From the NCBI RefSeq assembly GCF_006228105.1, contig NZ_VDHH01000011.1: a DNA stretch of 57,780 bases. The stretch is one strand, 5' to 3'. The notes below the pieces were generated by a model. The model worked only from the letters and a program-made list of their open reading frames with translations, was not told the DNA's origin and ran no database searches. This DNA is from Chelonobacter sp006228105. Lineage in GTDB: Bacteria; Pseudomonadota; Gammaproteobacteria; Enterobacterales; Pasteurellaceae. Position numbers and translations under genes: made by a program. Positions within the stretch are counted from its first letter, which is position 1, and each line of letters starts with the position of its first letter. Below, one piece after another: positions 34,084 to 42,608 of this stretch.

Positions 34084-34103
34084 TTTTGCGATCTCAATTC
34101 CAG
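34084..34103 (+). promoter_or_regulatory. Candidate CRP-S (competence) site before pilA
   Basis: The left half TTTTGCGATCT fits the CRP-S consensus of Pasteurellaceae competence promoters (TGCGA-N6-TCGCA); the right half (TTCCA) matches 3 of 5. A second TTTGCGAT half-site occurs at 34137-34144. Type IV pilus genes are in the Sxy/CRP-S regulon of H. influenzae, which is the main reason to suggest it. Confidence 0.3.
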
Positions 34104-34197
34104 TAATTTTGCCGTTTTTAGATTTTTGTATGCAGCTTTGCGATGCTGAGGCGGTCAATTTTGAGCCGTCAATTTTTATCTAAATGAGGAAAAAATC

Positions 34198-34662
34198 ATG
34201 CAACACTTTAATCTAAAATGCAATGTGAAAAACAAGCTTAAACACGGTTTTACCTTGGTGGAGTTGATGATCGTTATCGCCATTATTGCAGTGTTGGCGA
34301 CCATTGCCGTACCGTCTTATCAAAGCTACACCCGCAAAGCGGCGCTGTCGGAACTGCTGCAAGCTTCAACCCCCTATCGTGGCGAGGTGGAGTTGTGTAT
34401 TTATAATACCGGCGCAGCGACGGGGTGCAGCGGTGGCAGCAATGGTATTCAGCCGGATAAAACGGCAGAGAATAAATCGAAATATATCAAAACCATCGCC
34501 ACCGCAGCAGGCAAAATCAGTGTCAGCGGTAAAAGCAGCTTGGAGGGCTACGGCTACACCCTGACACCGAGCGGCGGCAACGGCAGCGAAATCAGTTGGG
34601 CGGTGGCTTGCACTGCGCCGAATTCAGATACGGCTATTTTTCCGGTTGGTTTTTGTTCGTAG
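34198..34662 (+). CDS. pilA: Type IV pilin PilA
   Basis: This is the major or principal pilin of the type IV pilus used in DNA uptake and motility. The 154-residue prepilin has a 16-residue leader ending KHG, cleaved before FTLVELMIVIAIIAVLATIAVPSYQ (phenylalanine +1, glutamate +5). The C-terminal part has two cysteine pairs (C71/C79 region and C139/C153 region) suited to a D-loop disulfide. It starts at an ATG after GAGGAAAA. It is the first gene of pilABCD. Confidence 0.95.
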   Translation: MQHFNLKCNVKNKLKHGFTLVELMIVIAIIAVLATIAVPSYQSYTRKAALSELLQASTPYRGEVELCIYNTGAATGCSGGSNGIQPDKTAENKSKYIKTIATAAGKISVSGKSSLEGYGYTLTPSGGNGSEISWAVACTAPNSDTAIFPVGFCS

Positions 34663-34677
34663 CAGCGGGAGTATCGG

Positions 34678-36159
34678 ATGACTGGCGTTGATTCACTCAC
34701 CATTCAAATCACAGCGCTGGACGGGCAGCTTTTTGAGATTGAACCATCACTGTGGCGACGTAATTGTCATGAGCAATCGTTGTTGCTACGCTATTTCGCA
34801 TTGCCGCTGCAAGAAGATCAACAGCGGTTATGGCTGGGGCTGGATTCGCTGGATAATTTGAATGCTTGTGAGGTATTTGCATTTTTACATGATAAAAGCG
34901 TCGAGCCAGTGATTCTGGACAACAGTGTGTTGAAAAGCGCACTGCAACAATTAACTGCGACAGTATCAAGCAGCGTAGCAGATCAGCCGCAAGACTACAC
35001 CCAAGCGGTATATTGTCACGATATTCCGGCTGTGCAAGAGGATAAACGTGATGAACCGGTGATTCAGTTGTTGGAAACGATTTTTGAACAGGCGTTGGCA
35101 CAACGGGCATCAGATATCCATTTTGAACCGATAGCACAACTTAAATCGCAGCCACAGCTAAACGCACAAGGGTTGCAAGTGCGGTTTCGGGTGGACGGTG
35201 TGTTGAACGTCAATCGGCAAGTCAGCGCTAATTTTGCCAACCGTTTGATTTCAAGAGTGAAATTGTTGGCACATTTGGATATTGCCGAAACTCGATTGCC
35301 GCAAGACGGGCGCTTTCAATTTACCACCGCTTTTAATGATGTGTTGGATTTCCGTTTGTCAATTTTGCCGACCCAGCTGGGCGAAAAAGCGGTGTTGCGG
35401 CTGCAACAGAATAAGCCTGTCGAACTGGCATTTGCTGAATTGGGCATGACCGAGCGCCAACAATACTGTTTTCAACAGGCATTGCGCCAACCACAAGGAT
35501 TGATTTTGGTGACCGGGCCGACCGGCAGTGGTAAAAGTATTTCGCTGTATACCGCACTTCACAGCCTGAACCAACCGGAAAAACATATTCTGACCGCCGA
35601 AGATCCGATTGAAATTAGTTTGCCGGGTGTTGTACAAACCCAGATCAATCCGGCGATTGGCTTGGATTTCAAACAACTGTTGCGCACTTTTCTGCGTCAA
35701 GATCCGGATGTGATTATGTTGGGCGAAATTCGTGATGAGGAGAGCGCACAGATGGCGATTCGGGCGGCACAAACCGGACATTTAGTGCTGTCTACTTTGC
35801 ACACCAATGATGCACAAGCCGCAATCGGACGTTTGCAACAGTTGGGCGTTCCGGAGTATGAACTGGCATCTTGCCTGTTATTGGTGATTGCGCAGCGCTT
35901 GCTGCGCCGCCGTTGTGAATGTCGGCAAGCGCAGCAAGAACACTGTGGCAAATGTCAGCAAGGCTATTATGGTCGAATTGGCACTTATCAATTTTTACAA
36001 CCGCACTTTAATAATAAAACCCGTGATAGCTTGCCGAAAGCGGAATATCGCTTGGATTTTGCCAGCTTGTATCACAGCGGAATGGAAAAAGTGCGGTCTG
36101 GCGTGACTGATCTGGCAGAGATTCAGCGAGTATTGGGAGATGGTAATGGCGGAATTTAG
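34678..36159 (+). CDS. pilB: Type IV pilus assembly ATPase PilB
   Basis: PilB is the hexameric cytoplasmic ATPase that drives pilus extension. The 493-residue protein has the Walker A GPTGSGKS, Asp box (LTAEDPIE), Walker B (PDVIMLGEIRDEESA), His box (TGHLVLSTLHTNDA) and a zinc-binding cysteine cluster CECRQAQQEHCGKC. The N-terminal domain is short compared with the Pseudomonas PilB. It starts 15 bp after pilA; its end overlaps pilC by 14-20 bp. Three USS lie inside the gene. Confidence 0.95.
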   Translation: MTGVDSLTIQITALDGQLFEIEPSLWRRNCHEQSLLLRYFALPLQEDQQRLWLGLDSLDNLNACEVFAFLHDKSVEPVILDNSVLKSALQQLTATVSSSVADQPQDYTQAVYCHDIPAVQEDKRDEPVIQLLETIFEQALAQRASDIHFEPIAQLKSQPQLNAQGLQVRFRVDGVLNVNRQVSANFANRLISRVKLLAHLDIAETRLPQDGRFQFTTAFNDVLDFRLSILPTQLGEKAVLRLQQNKPVELAFAELGMTERQQYCFQQALRQPQGLILVTGPTGSGKSISLYTALHSLNQPEKHILTAEDPIEISLPGVVQTQINPAIGLDFKQLLRTFLRQDPDVIMLGEIRDEESAQMAIRAAQTGHLVLSTLHTNDAQAAIGRLQQLGVPEYELASCLLLVIAQRLLRRRCECRQAQQEHCGKCQQGYYGRIGTYQFLQPHFNNKTRDSLPKAEYRLDFASLYHSGMEKVRSGVTDLAEIQRVLGDGNGGI

Positions 36160-37339
36160 CTGGCAGGCAGTGAACCAATTGCAACGGCAACAGAGCGGTA
36201 TGATTTTAGCGCCAAATGCTGAACAGGCAAAAGTGCGGTTGCTGGCGCGTGGCTTGCAGCAAGTAAAAGTGCGACGCAATTGGCGTCTGTCATCGGCGGT
36301 CAGCCATGCTGAGATTTGCGAATTGATGCAGCAAATGGCGATGTTACTGCAAGCAGCGCTGCCGTTAAAAACTGTGTTGCAAATGTTGAGCCAGAATTGT
36401 CAAAGCGAAAAATTACAGCTGTGGTTACAGCAGTTAGAACATGGAATCGCTGCGGGGTACTCATTTTCACAGACCTTATCTCAAGAGCCGCAGTTTTTGA
36501 ATGAGCGTGATCGGCAGTTGATTAAAATTGGCGAAACCAGCGGAAAGCTGGCACAGATATGTCGTCAAATCGGCGAAGATAAAGCCAAAAAATTAGAATT
36601 ACAGCGCAAATTGCAGAAAATTTTGTTATATCCGATGATGGTGCTGCTAATCTCTTTTGCTTTGACAGTGCTGTTGCTGCTGTTTGTGGTGCCGCAATTT
36701 GCCGAAATGTATCAACAAAATCAGCAGCAATTGCCGCTGTTTACGCAATTTTTGCTGCAACAATCACAGATCTTACAGGACTATGGCGGGCGTTTGGCGC
36801 TGTTATGCGCTTTGCTGATCGCTATCATAATCCGTGTTTACCGCCAAAGTGGCAGAATCCGTCGCAAATGGGCACAATGGTTGGCGGTATTGCCGCTGTT
36901 TGGGCGCTTGAATCAGCTTAGCTTGATTGTTGATTCCAGCCGCAATCTGGCGTTGATGCTGAATGCCGGGATTCCGTTGAACCAAGCGTTGCAAACGTTT
37001 TTAAATCCACAGAAGCCAGCGCAACACAGTCTGTTACAGCAGGAGATTAGCCAGAGTTTGCAGTTGTTGCAACAGGGTTATGCTTTTTCGCAAAGCGTCA
37101 GCAGTCGTTGGTTTCCACAGCAGGCGCAGCAAATGTTGCAGGTAGGCGAAAAGAGCGGTTGTTTGGGGCAGATGCTGCAACATATTGCCGACAATTATCA
37201 ACGCCAGCTGGATCATCAGATCGATTTGCTGTCGCAACTGCTAGAACCCTTGTTAATGTTGTTGATTGGCGGGCTGATCGGTGCGGTGATGTTGGGGATG
37301 TACTTGCCGATTTTTGATATGGGAGCAATGTTGGGATGA
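36146..37339 (+). CDS. pilC: Type IV pilus inner-membrane platform PilC
   Basis: PilC is the polytopic GspF-type protein at the base of the pilus. The 397-residue protein has two repeated T2SSF domains (ISEICELMQQMAMLLQAALPL-like start and LIVDSSRNLALMLNAGIPL) and three main membrane segments. The ATG at 36146 has GGGAG at proper distance; another ATG at 36140 is too close to it. It overlaps pilB and is followed 10 bp later by pilD. Confidence 0.94.
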   Translation: MAEFSWQAVNQLQRQQSGMILAPNAEQAKVRLLARGLQQVKVRRNWRLSSAVSHAEICELMQQMAMLLQAALPLKTVLQMLSQNCQSEKLQLWLQQLEHGIAAGYSFSQTLSQEPQFLNERDRQLIKIGETSGKLAQICRQIGEDKAKKLELQRKLQKILLYPMMVLLISFALTVLLLLFVVPQFAEMYQQNQQQLPLFTQFLLQQSQILQDYGGRLALLCALLIAIIIRVYRQSGRIRRKWAQWLAVLPLFGRLNQLSLIVDSSRNLALMLNAGIPLNQALQTFLNPQKPAQHSLLQQEISQSLQLLQQGYAFSQSVSSRWFPQQAQQMLQVGEKSGCLGQMLQHIADNYQRQLDHQIDLLSQLLEPLLMLLIGGLIGAVMLGMYLPIFDMGAMLG

Positions 37340-37349
37340 GGTCGAAATA

Positions 37350-38051
37350 ATGCAACCGAGCTTACTTTTGTTAATTTTTTTGGCACTGATCATCGGTTTA
37401 TGGCTGAAATATGCGCTGGAACATTTTGCCGAACGAGTGAACCGCACTTTGCGCCAACAGTATCAAGATTGCTATTTGCCATATACGCAGCAGCAACTAG
37501 CCGCAGATTATCACTGGCTGTTGCCGATTAAAAGTCGTGCCCTGAATGGGTTGCCGCCGATTTTTGTCGGTTTGAGTTTGCTGATGAGTGGGTTTTCTTC
37601 GGATCTCCTAACGCAAATTTGGCTGTTGGCGTTGTTGGGCTTATTGACGGCAATCGGGATGCTGGATTTTTACTACCGTTTGATCTCGACCGCACTTTGC
37701 CAAGCGTTGGCGCTGCTGGCACTGTTTGGGGCTTGGCAGCAGATCGGTTTGGTATCACTGGCGCAAAGTGTGCAAAGCCTGTTGTCGGCGGTGGTGGTGA
37801 GTGGATTGTTTTTCCAAATCAGCCATTGGATTTACCGCAAAGAAGTGTTTGGTGAGGGCGATTGCTGGTTAATCAGCGCCCTTGCGATGTTTTATCCCTG
37901 GCAACAACTGCCGTTATTACTGCTGCTTGCCAGTGTATTAACTTTGCTGGCAGCATTGTTTGTTGCTCGCCGCCGGGCTGATTGGAAAACACAACAGCTG
38001 CCTTTTGCGCCGGCATTGAATATTTCGGCAATAGTACTATTTTTGCTATAG
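37350..38051 (+). CDS. pilD: Prepilin peptidase PilD (short form without cysteine domain)
   Basis: PilD cleaves prepilin leaders at the inner membrane. From the ATG at 37350 (GAGG upstream) it has 233 residues. The two aspartates of the aspartic peptidase are visible in GMLDFYYRLIS and GEGDCW. The N-terminal cytoplasmic loop with four cysteines, found in PilD of Pseudomonas and many others, is missing; the N-terminal region has only one cysteine. H. influenzae PilD has the same reduced form. It is the last gene of the operon, convergent with modE. Confidence 0.9.
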   Translation: MQPSLLLLIFLALIIGLWLKYALEHFAERVNRTLRQQYQDCYLPYTQQQLAADYHWLLPIKSRALNGLPPIFVGLSLLMSGFSSDLLTQIWLLALLGLLTAIGMLDFYYRLISTALCQALALLALFGAWQQIGLVSLAQSVQSLLSAVVVSGLFFQISHWIYRKEVFGEGDCWLISALAMFYPWQQLPLLLLLASVLTLLAALFVARRRADWKTQQLPFAPALNISAIVLFLL

Positions 38052-38069
38052 CTTAAATTATAAATAAAA

Positions 38070-38082
38070 ATCAACAACCCCT
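38070..38082. repeat. Diverged copy (11/13) of motif ATCAACAGACCCT at the modE stop
   Basis: ATCAACAACCCCT differs at two adjacent positions from the dispersed motif. As at cpdA, the minus-strand stop codon TAG overlaps it. This could be coincidence. Confidence 0.35.
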
Positions 38083-38848
38083 ATAGCGCCAACAGAATAA
38101 TCTTCTCCGGATCAATGCTGACGTATATTGAATCACCGATTTGATATTGATCGGCAGAGTGATAGCTGGCGCAAAACTCAATTTGCGGACTGAGCTGAAT
38201 AATCGCTTCGTGGCTGTCTTGCTGTTGTTGCAATGCGCTGATTTGACCTTTAAAACTGTTGGTTTTTTGTGCTTGTTGATGCAGGCTGACCCACGGTGCT
38301 TTAAACATCAGCAGTAATTCTTGCTGGACTTGCAACTGCAAACGCTCGGCACTGGCTTGGGTGATCGCAGCGCTAATCTGGCTATTCAAACCCTCAACTG
38401 CAATCTGCACTTGGCAATTCAGCCCTTGTGTACAAAGTTGTTGCACCCTGCCGATCAATTGGTTTCTGGCGCTGCTTTGCAAGCTGAATTTGGCGGTGGC
38501 AGACAGCAGGCTGGTGAGCGGAATGCTTTCGTCTTGCAAAATAGCAAATGCCCGTTGTTGAGTTTGTTCCAGCAATTGGTATAACCGCAGCACCCGTTTA
38601 GCGTAGGCAGTCAATGTGGTGCCGCCGCCTTCTTTGCCGCCGGTGCTGCGCTGTAATAACGGTTTTGGGCTGATCAAGTCCATTGCATTTAAATTATCCC
38701 AAGCGGTTTTATAGCTGATTCGAACCTGCTTTGCAGCTTGCGAAATCGAACCGCACTTTTCGATTTCACGCAGCAGATGAATACGCCGCGGATCGACAAA
38801 CAATTGCTGTTGCAGTTTTATACTGAGATCGATATCAATATCCGCCAT
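38081..38848 (-). CDS. modE: Molybdate-responsive transcriptional regulator ModE
   Basis: ModE binds molybdate and controls modABC and molybdoenzyme genes. The 255-residue protein has an N-terminal winged helix-turn-helix (IEKCGSISQAAKQVRISYKTAWDNLNAM, then GGKEGGGTTLT) and two C-terminal Mop domains (ARNQLIGRVQQL and VSLHQQAQKTNSFKGQISAL regions). It starts at an ATG. It is divergent from modA with a ModE-box-like repeat in the gap. Confidence 0.95.
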   Translation of the reverse strand: MADIDIDLSIKLQQQLFVDPRRIHLLREIEKCGSISQAAKQVRISYKTAWDNLNAMDLISPKPLLQRSTGGKEGGGTTLTAYAKRVLRLYQLLEQTQQRAFAILQDESIPLTSLLSATAKFSLQSSARNQLIGRVQQLCTQGLNCQVQIAVEGLNSQISAAITQASAERLQLQVQQELLLMFKAPWVSLHQQAQKTNSFKGQISALQQQQDSHEAIIQLSPQIEFCASYHSADQYQIGDSIYVSIDPEKIILLAL

Positions 38849-38948
38849 AAGAATTCCTATTGCTTATCTTGTTGTTTAGTCTTAAAGGTTTGTGATTCTT
38901 TTCGCATTTTAAAAGAAAACTCGGAATCTGGATAGACATCTTTTTTTA

Positions 38949-38974
38949 TCGTTATATAATTAATTGTATATCGA
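38949..38974. promoter_or_regulatory. Candidate ModE box before modA
   Basis: A 26-bp imperfect inverted repeat has ends TCGTTATAT and TATATCGA, close to the known ModE operator pattern (CGNTATAT...ATATAACG). It lies 29-54 bp upstream of the modA ATG and about 100 bp from modE, so molybdate-ModE would repress modABC. Confidence 0.65.
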
Positions 38975-39002
38975 ATTTTTATTATCTATATTAGGAGAGA
39001 TT

Positions 39003-39782
39003 ATGTTAAAACAGATTATTCGTAGCAGCAAAAGTGCGGTTTTGGCGCTGGCTTTGGCGGCAGTATCATTTTCAGGACTAGCAAATGACAAGTTGACGGT
39101 ATTTGCCGCCGCTTCGATGACAAATGTATTGCAGGATTTGGCGACAGAATTTAAGCAGGAGCAAAAAGAGGCGGAGATTGTGTTCTCGTTCGCTTCTTCT
39201 TCGGTGTTGGCGCGTCAAATTGATGAGGGCGCGCCGGCAGATATTTTTGTTTCGGCAAATTTGAAATGGGCGGACTTCTTGCAGGAAAAAGGCAAAATTA
39301 TTGTCGATTCGCGTAAAATTATTGCCGGCAACAAATTAGTGATGATTGCGCCGAAAAGTGCTGGGGAATTGAAATTTGATTTGAACAGCGAGGAATGGCT
39401 GAAATATTTGGGCAAACACTTTTTGTCAGTCGGCGATCCGGAACACGTTCCGGTAGGAATTTATGCTAAAGCCGCATTAACCAAGTTAAATCAATGGGAT
39501 AAGGTGGAGAAACAACTGGCACGCGCCGCCAATGTGCGTGCGGCCTTGACGTTGGTTGAACGTGGCGAAGCCCCGTTGGGGATTGTGTATGCCACCGATG
39601 CCGCTGCCAGTGATAAAGTGCAGATCGTTGGCGTATTTCCGGACGGCAGTTATGAAGCGGTGGAATATCCGGCAGCGATTGTCAACGGGCACGACAGCGA
39701 AACGGCACGGGCATTTATGGCATTCTTGGGCACTGACAACGCGAAAGCTGTTTTGCAGAAATATGGTTTCAGCGTAGAATAA
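39003..39782 (+). CDS. modA: Periplasmic molybdate-binding protein ModA
   Basis: ModA captures molybdate (and tungstate) in the periplasm. From the ATG at 39003 (AGGAGAG upstream) the precursor is 259 residues with a signal peptide ending SGLANDKL. Binding-fold blocks are VFAAASMTNVLQDLA, FSFASSSVLARQIDEGAPADIFVSAN and GIYAKAALTKL. A USS core sits inside the signal-peptide coding region. A hairpin lies in the 92-bp gap before modB. Confidence 0.96.
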   Translation: MLKQIIRSSKSAVLALALAAVSFSGLANDKLTVFAAASMTNVLQDLATEFKQEQKEAEIVFSFASSSVLARQIDEGAPADIFVSANLKWADFLQEKGKIIVDSRKIIAGNKLVMIAPKSAGELKFDLNSEEWLKYLGKHFLSVGDPEHVPVGIYAKAALTKLNQWDKVEKQLARAANVRAALTLVERGEAPLGIVYATDAAASDKVQIVGVFPDGSYEAVEYPAAIVNGHDSETARAFMAFLGTDNAKAVLQKYGFSVE

Positions 39783-39816
39783 TTATCCTAGAGTGATAAA
39801 ACCGCTCATCTATGCG

Positions 39817-39849
39817 TAGTCGATTGCGACCCACAGTCGCTGTCGACTA
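39817..39849 (+). other. Hairpin between modA and modB
   Basis: TAGTCGA (39817-39823) pairs with TCGACTA (39843-39849) and an inner GCGAC/GTCGC pairs too, with a 2-nt internal loop. A run of A, not T, follows, so it is more likely an mRNA-stability or partial-polarity element that gives more ModA than ModBC. Confidence 0.55.
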
Positions 39850-39874
39850 AATAAAAATTTCTCAAGGACACTTT

Positions 39875-40597
39875 TTGATCGACAGCATAATCCAAACCCT
39901 CAGCCTCAGCCCGGCGGAAATCAGCGCAATCCATCTCAGTTTAAAAGTTGCGCTGTTTTCAATGCTGCTCAGTTTGCCAGCGGCAATATTTTTTGCCTGG
40001 TTGCTGGCACGTCGTGATTTCTGGGGCAAGAATCTGTTGGATGGGATTATCCACCTACCGCTGGTGCTGCCGCCGGTGGTGATTGGCTATTTGTTGTTGG
40101 TGGCTTTTGGGCGTAACGGTGTTATCGGCAAATATTTGTACCAATGGTTTGATTTCAGCGTGGCATTCAGTTGGCGCGGTGCGGTGCTTGCTTCGGCGGT
40201 GGTGGCGTTTCCGTTGGTGGTGCGGGCGATTCGCTTGGCACTGGAAAATGTCGACCCTAAGTTGGAACAGGCGGCTCGAACGCTGGGCGCAAACAGCTGG
40301 CGAGTCTTTTTCACCATTACCTTGCCGCTCTCTTTTCCCGGTATTTTGGCAGGTTTAGTCTTGGGGTTTGCCCGTTCGTTGGGCGAATTTGGCGCAACCA
40401 TTACCTTTGTCTCGAATATTATCGGCGAAACCCAAACCATTCCGCTGGCGATGTACTCTTTTATCGAAACCCCCTCGGCAGAAGCAGCGGCGGCTCGCCT
40501 GTGCATTATTGCGATTATCATTGCCTTGCTGTCGTTGGTTTTGTCCGAATGGTTAGCTCGACGGGCGAAATATAGACTGGGACAAAGCAATGCTTGA
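39875..40597 (+). CDS. modB: Molybdate ABC transporter permease ModB
   Basis: ModB is the inner-membrane channel subunit. The 240-residue protein has five to six membrane segments and the EAA-type loop EQAARTLGANSWRVFFTITLPLSFPGI. The start is a TTG at 39875 with AAGGA six bases upstream; no in-frame ATG gives the conserved N-terminus. It overlaps modC by 8 bp. Confidence 0.95.
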   Translation: MIDSIIQTLSLSPAEISAIHLSLKVALFSMLLSLPAAIFFAWLLARRDFWGKNLLDGIIHLPLVLPPVVIGYLLLVAFGRNGVIGKYLYQWFDFSVAFSWRGAVLASAVVAFPLVVRAIRLALENVDPKLEQAARTLGANSWRVFFTITLPLSFPGILAGLVLGFARSLGEFGATITFVSNIIGETQTIPLAMYSFIETPSAEAAAARLCIIAIIIALLSLVLSEWLARRAKYRLGQSNA

Positions 40598-41651
40598 AAT
40601 TAATGTGAAAAAACAGCTTGGCAGTCTGGCGCTAAGTGCCAACCTGCAAATTCCATCCAACGGTGTCACCGCACTTTTCGGCTTATCCGGCAGCGGCAAA
40701 TCCTCATTGATTAATTTGGTGAGCGGGTTATCGCTCCCCGACCAAGGTTATATTCAACTTAATAACCGCACTTTGGTGGATACGCTGCGCAAAATCAACC
40801 TGCCACCGGAACAACGTCATCTCGGCTATGTGTTCCAAGATGCACGGTTGTTTCCGCATTATACCGTGAAAGGCAATCTGGCTTACGGTATGAAAAAAGT
40901 CAGCAAAGCGGTATATCAAGAAATTATTGAACTGTTAGGCATCGAACCTCTGCTGAAACGTTATCCGCTCACCCTGTCCGGTGGCGAAAAACAACGAGTG
41001 GCAATCGGCAGGGCGTTACTGACCGAACCTGAATTATTGCTCATGGACGAACCGCTAGCCGCCTTGGATCTGCCGCGTAAACAGGAGTTATTGGATTACC
41101 TCGATCGCCTGGCGAAAGAGATCAAGATTCCGATTTTGTATGTCAGCCACAGTTTGGAAGAGTTGCTACGTTTGGCGCAACGCGTGATTTTAATACAGCA
41201 GGGCAAGGTGCTGGCATTTGATGATCTGGAAACGATTTGGCAAAGTCCGCATTTTTTACCTTGGAAAGGCGTGCAGCAGCAAAGTGCGGTATTCAGCCTG
41301 CCGATTGAAATGCACCACCCGCTCTATCAGATGACCGCACTGAATTTTGCCGGACAACCGCTGTGGATCCACGAAATGCCGCAAAAAAATGCCGGTGATT
41401 TGGTGCGGATCTGCATTTACAGTTCCGATGTGTCGATTATTCTCCAACCGACAAAGGGCAGCAGTATCCGTAATGTGCTGGCGTGCCAAATCACTGAAAT
41501 TGAAATCCAAGCACAACAAGTCGAAGTGCGGTTAAACGCCGACGGCTTGCAGTTCGGTGCCTCGATCAGCCGCTGGGCACTGGCGGAATTGAATCTGGCG
41601 ACCGGAATGTGGGTTTATGCGCAGGTGAAAAGTGTGTCGGTGATTGCTTAG
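40590..41651 (+). CDS. modC: Molybdate ABC transporter ATPase ModC
   Basis: ModC powers molybdate import. The 353-residue protein has Walker A GLSGSGKSS (near residue 31), the Q-loop FQDARLFPH, signature LSGGEKQR, Walker B LLMDEPLAALD, H-loop SHSLEE, and a C-terminal Mop domain (about residues 290-350) that may bind oxyanion. It starts at an ATG inside the end of modB, so translation is coupled. It is the last gene of modABC. Confidence 0.96.
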   Translation: MLEINVKKQLGSLALSANLQIPSNGVTALFGLSGSGKSSLINLVSGLSLPDQGYIQLNNRTLVDTLRKINLPPEQRHLGYVFQDARLFPHYTVKGNLAYGMKKVSKAVYQEIIELLGIEPLLKRYPLTLSGGEKQRVAIGRALLTEPELLLMDEPLAALDLPRKQELLDYLDRLAKEIKIPILYVSHSLEELLRLAQRVILIQQGKVLAFDDLETIWQSPHFLPWKGVQQQSAVFSLPIEMHHPLYQMTALNFAGQPLWIHEMPQKNAGDLVRICIYSSDVSIILQPTKGSSIRNVLACQITEIEIQAQQVEVRLNADGLQFGASISRWALAELNLATGMWVYAQVKSVSVIA

Positions 41652-41699
41652 TATTCAAATTAGTCCTAAATATACCCAACGTTGATCGTCTCCCTTCTG

Positions 41700-41717
41700 A
41701 ATGGGGAACGCCCCATT
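41700..41717 (+). other. Short GC-rich hairpin after modC
   Basis: AATGGGG and CCCCATT pair around loop AACG, about 50 bp after modC. No T-run follows beyond TTTGTG, so it would be a weak terminator, or part of the leader of the next operon. Confidence 0.45.
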
Positions 41718-41753
41718 TGTGTTACCTTCATCACGCTTTCAATTTTTCTCAAT

Positions 41754-41769
41754 CAAACGTGAGCGTTTG
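41754..41769. promoter_or_regulatory. Perfect 16-bp inverted repeat before the SDR gene (possible operator)
   Basis: CAAACG-TGAG-CGTTTG is perfectly symmetrical and lies 68-83 bp upstream of the SDR start codon. The cluster includes a LysR-type regulator gene, and this is the most obvious dyad in the promoter region. It does not have the classic T-N11-A LysR spacing, so another repressor or chance remain open. Confidence 0.4.
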
Positions 41770-41836
41770 TGCATTCCTACTCATCTCACTTTCCTATATT
41801 TTGTTTTCCAACAAAAACACCATAGGAGAATAGATT

Positions 41837-42589
41837 ATGTTATTAAAAGACAAAGTAGCCATTGTTACCGGTGCAGCTTCTGCGCGTGGGTTAGGCCGTG
41901 CAACAGCGAAATTGTTTGCCGAGCAGGGCGCTAAAATCGTGATTGCCGATTTAGATGAGCAAGCATCGATTGAAGCGGCCAATGCTTTGCCGGGTGAAGG
42001 GCATTTAGGCGTAGCAATCAATGTGGCGGATGAAGCCCAAGTACAAGCGGCAAAAGAAAAAATTTTGGCTAAATATGGTCGTATCGATGTATTGGTCAAC
42101 AATGCCGGCATTACCCAGCCACTAAAAGTGATGGATATTAAAGGCGGAAATTATGATGCGGTGCTTGATGTCAGTTTACGCGGCACCTTGTTAATGTCCC
42201 AAGCGGTCATCCCAACCATGCGTGCACAAAAGTCAGGCAGCATTGTATGTATTTCTTCGGTATCGGCACAGCGTGGCGGCGGTATTTTTGGTGGTCCGCA
42301 TTATAGTGCCGCAAAAGCCGGCGTACTTGGTTTGGCTAAAGCGATGGCGCGTGAATTGGGGATTGATGGTATCCGTGTGAACTGTATCACGCCGGGATTA
42401 ATTCAAACCGATATTACGCAGGGCAAATTATCTGATGAGCAAAAAGCCAATATTATTGCCGGCATTCCATTAAATCGCTTAGGTGATGCGGTTGATATTG
42501 CGCGTGCAGCATTATTCTTAGCCAGTGATTTAGCATCTTATTCAACCGGTATCACATTAGATGTGAACGGCGGAATGCATATTCATTAA
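41837..42589 (+). CDS. Short-chain dehydrogenase/reductase of a sugar-catabolic cluster
   Basis: This NAD(P)-dependent oxidoreductase of 250 residues has a classical SDR fold: cofactor motif TGAASARGLG (near residue 11), NNAG, catalytic Ser in ISSVSA, YSAAK, and C-terminal LDVNGGMHIH. It would oxidise a polyol or reduce a ketose or keto-acid; the substrate is unknown. It starts at an ATG after AGGAGA. It is the first gene of a cluster with a two-part transketolase and an MFS transporter. There is no USS in the gene. It is FabG-like only in fold; the context argues against fatty acid synthesis. Confidence 0.88.
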   Translation: MLLKDKVAIVTGAASARGLGRATAKLFAEQGAKIVIADLDEQASIEAANALPGEGHLGVAINVADEAQVQAAKEKILAKYGRIDVLVNNAGITQPLKVMDIKGGNYDAVLDVSLRGTLLMSQAVIPTMRAQKSGSIVCISSVSAQRGGGIFGGPHYSAAKAGVLGLAKAMARELGIDGIRVNCITPGLIQTDITQGKLSDEQKANIIAGIPLNRLGDAVDIARAALFLASDLASYSTGITLDVNGGMHIH

Positions 42590-42608
42590 TTTAAGGGGAA
42601 ATTAATCT

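Noticed and set aside
41837..42589. SDR gene as fabG of fatty acid synthesis
   Set aside because: The neighbours are transketolase subunits and a sugar-acid-type transporter, not acp, fabD or fabF.
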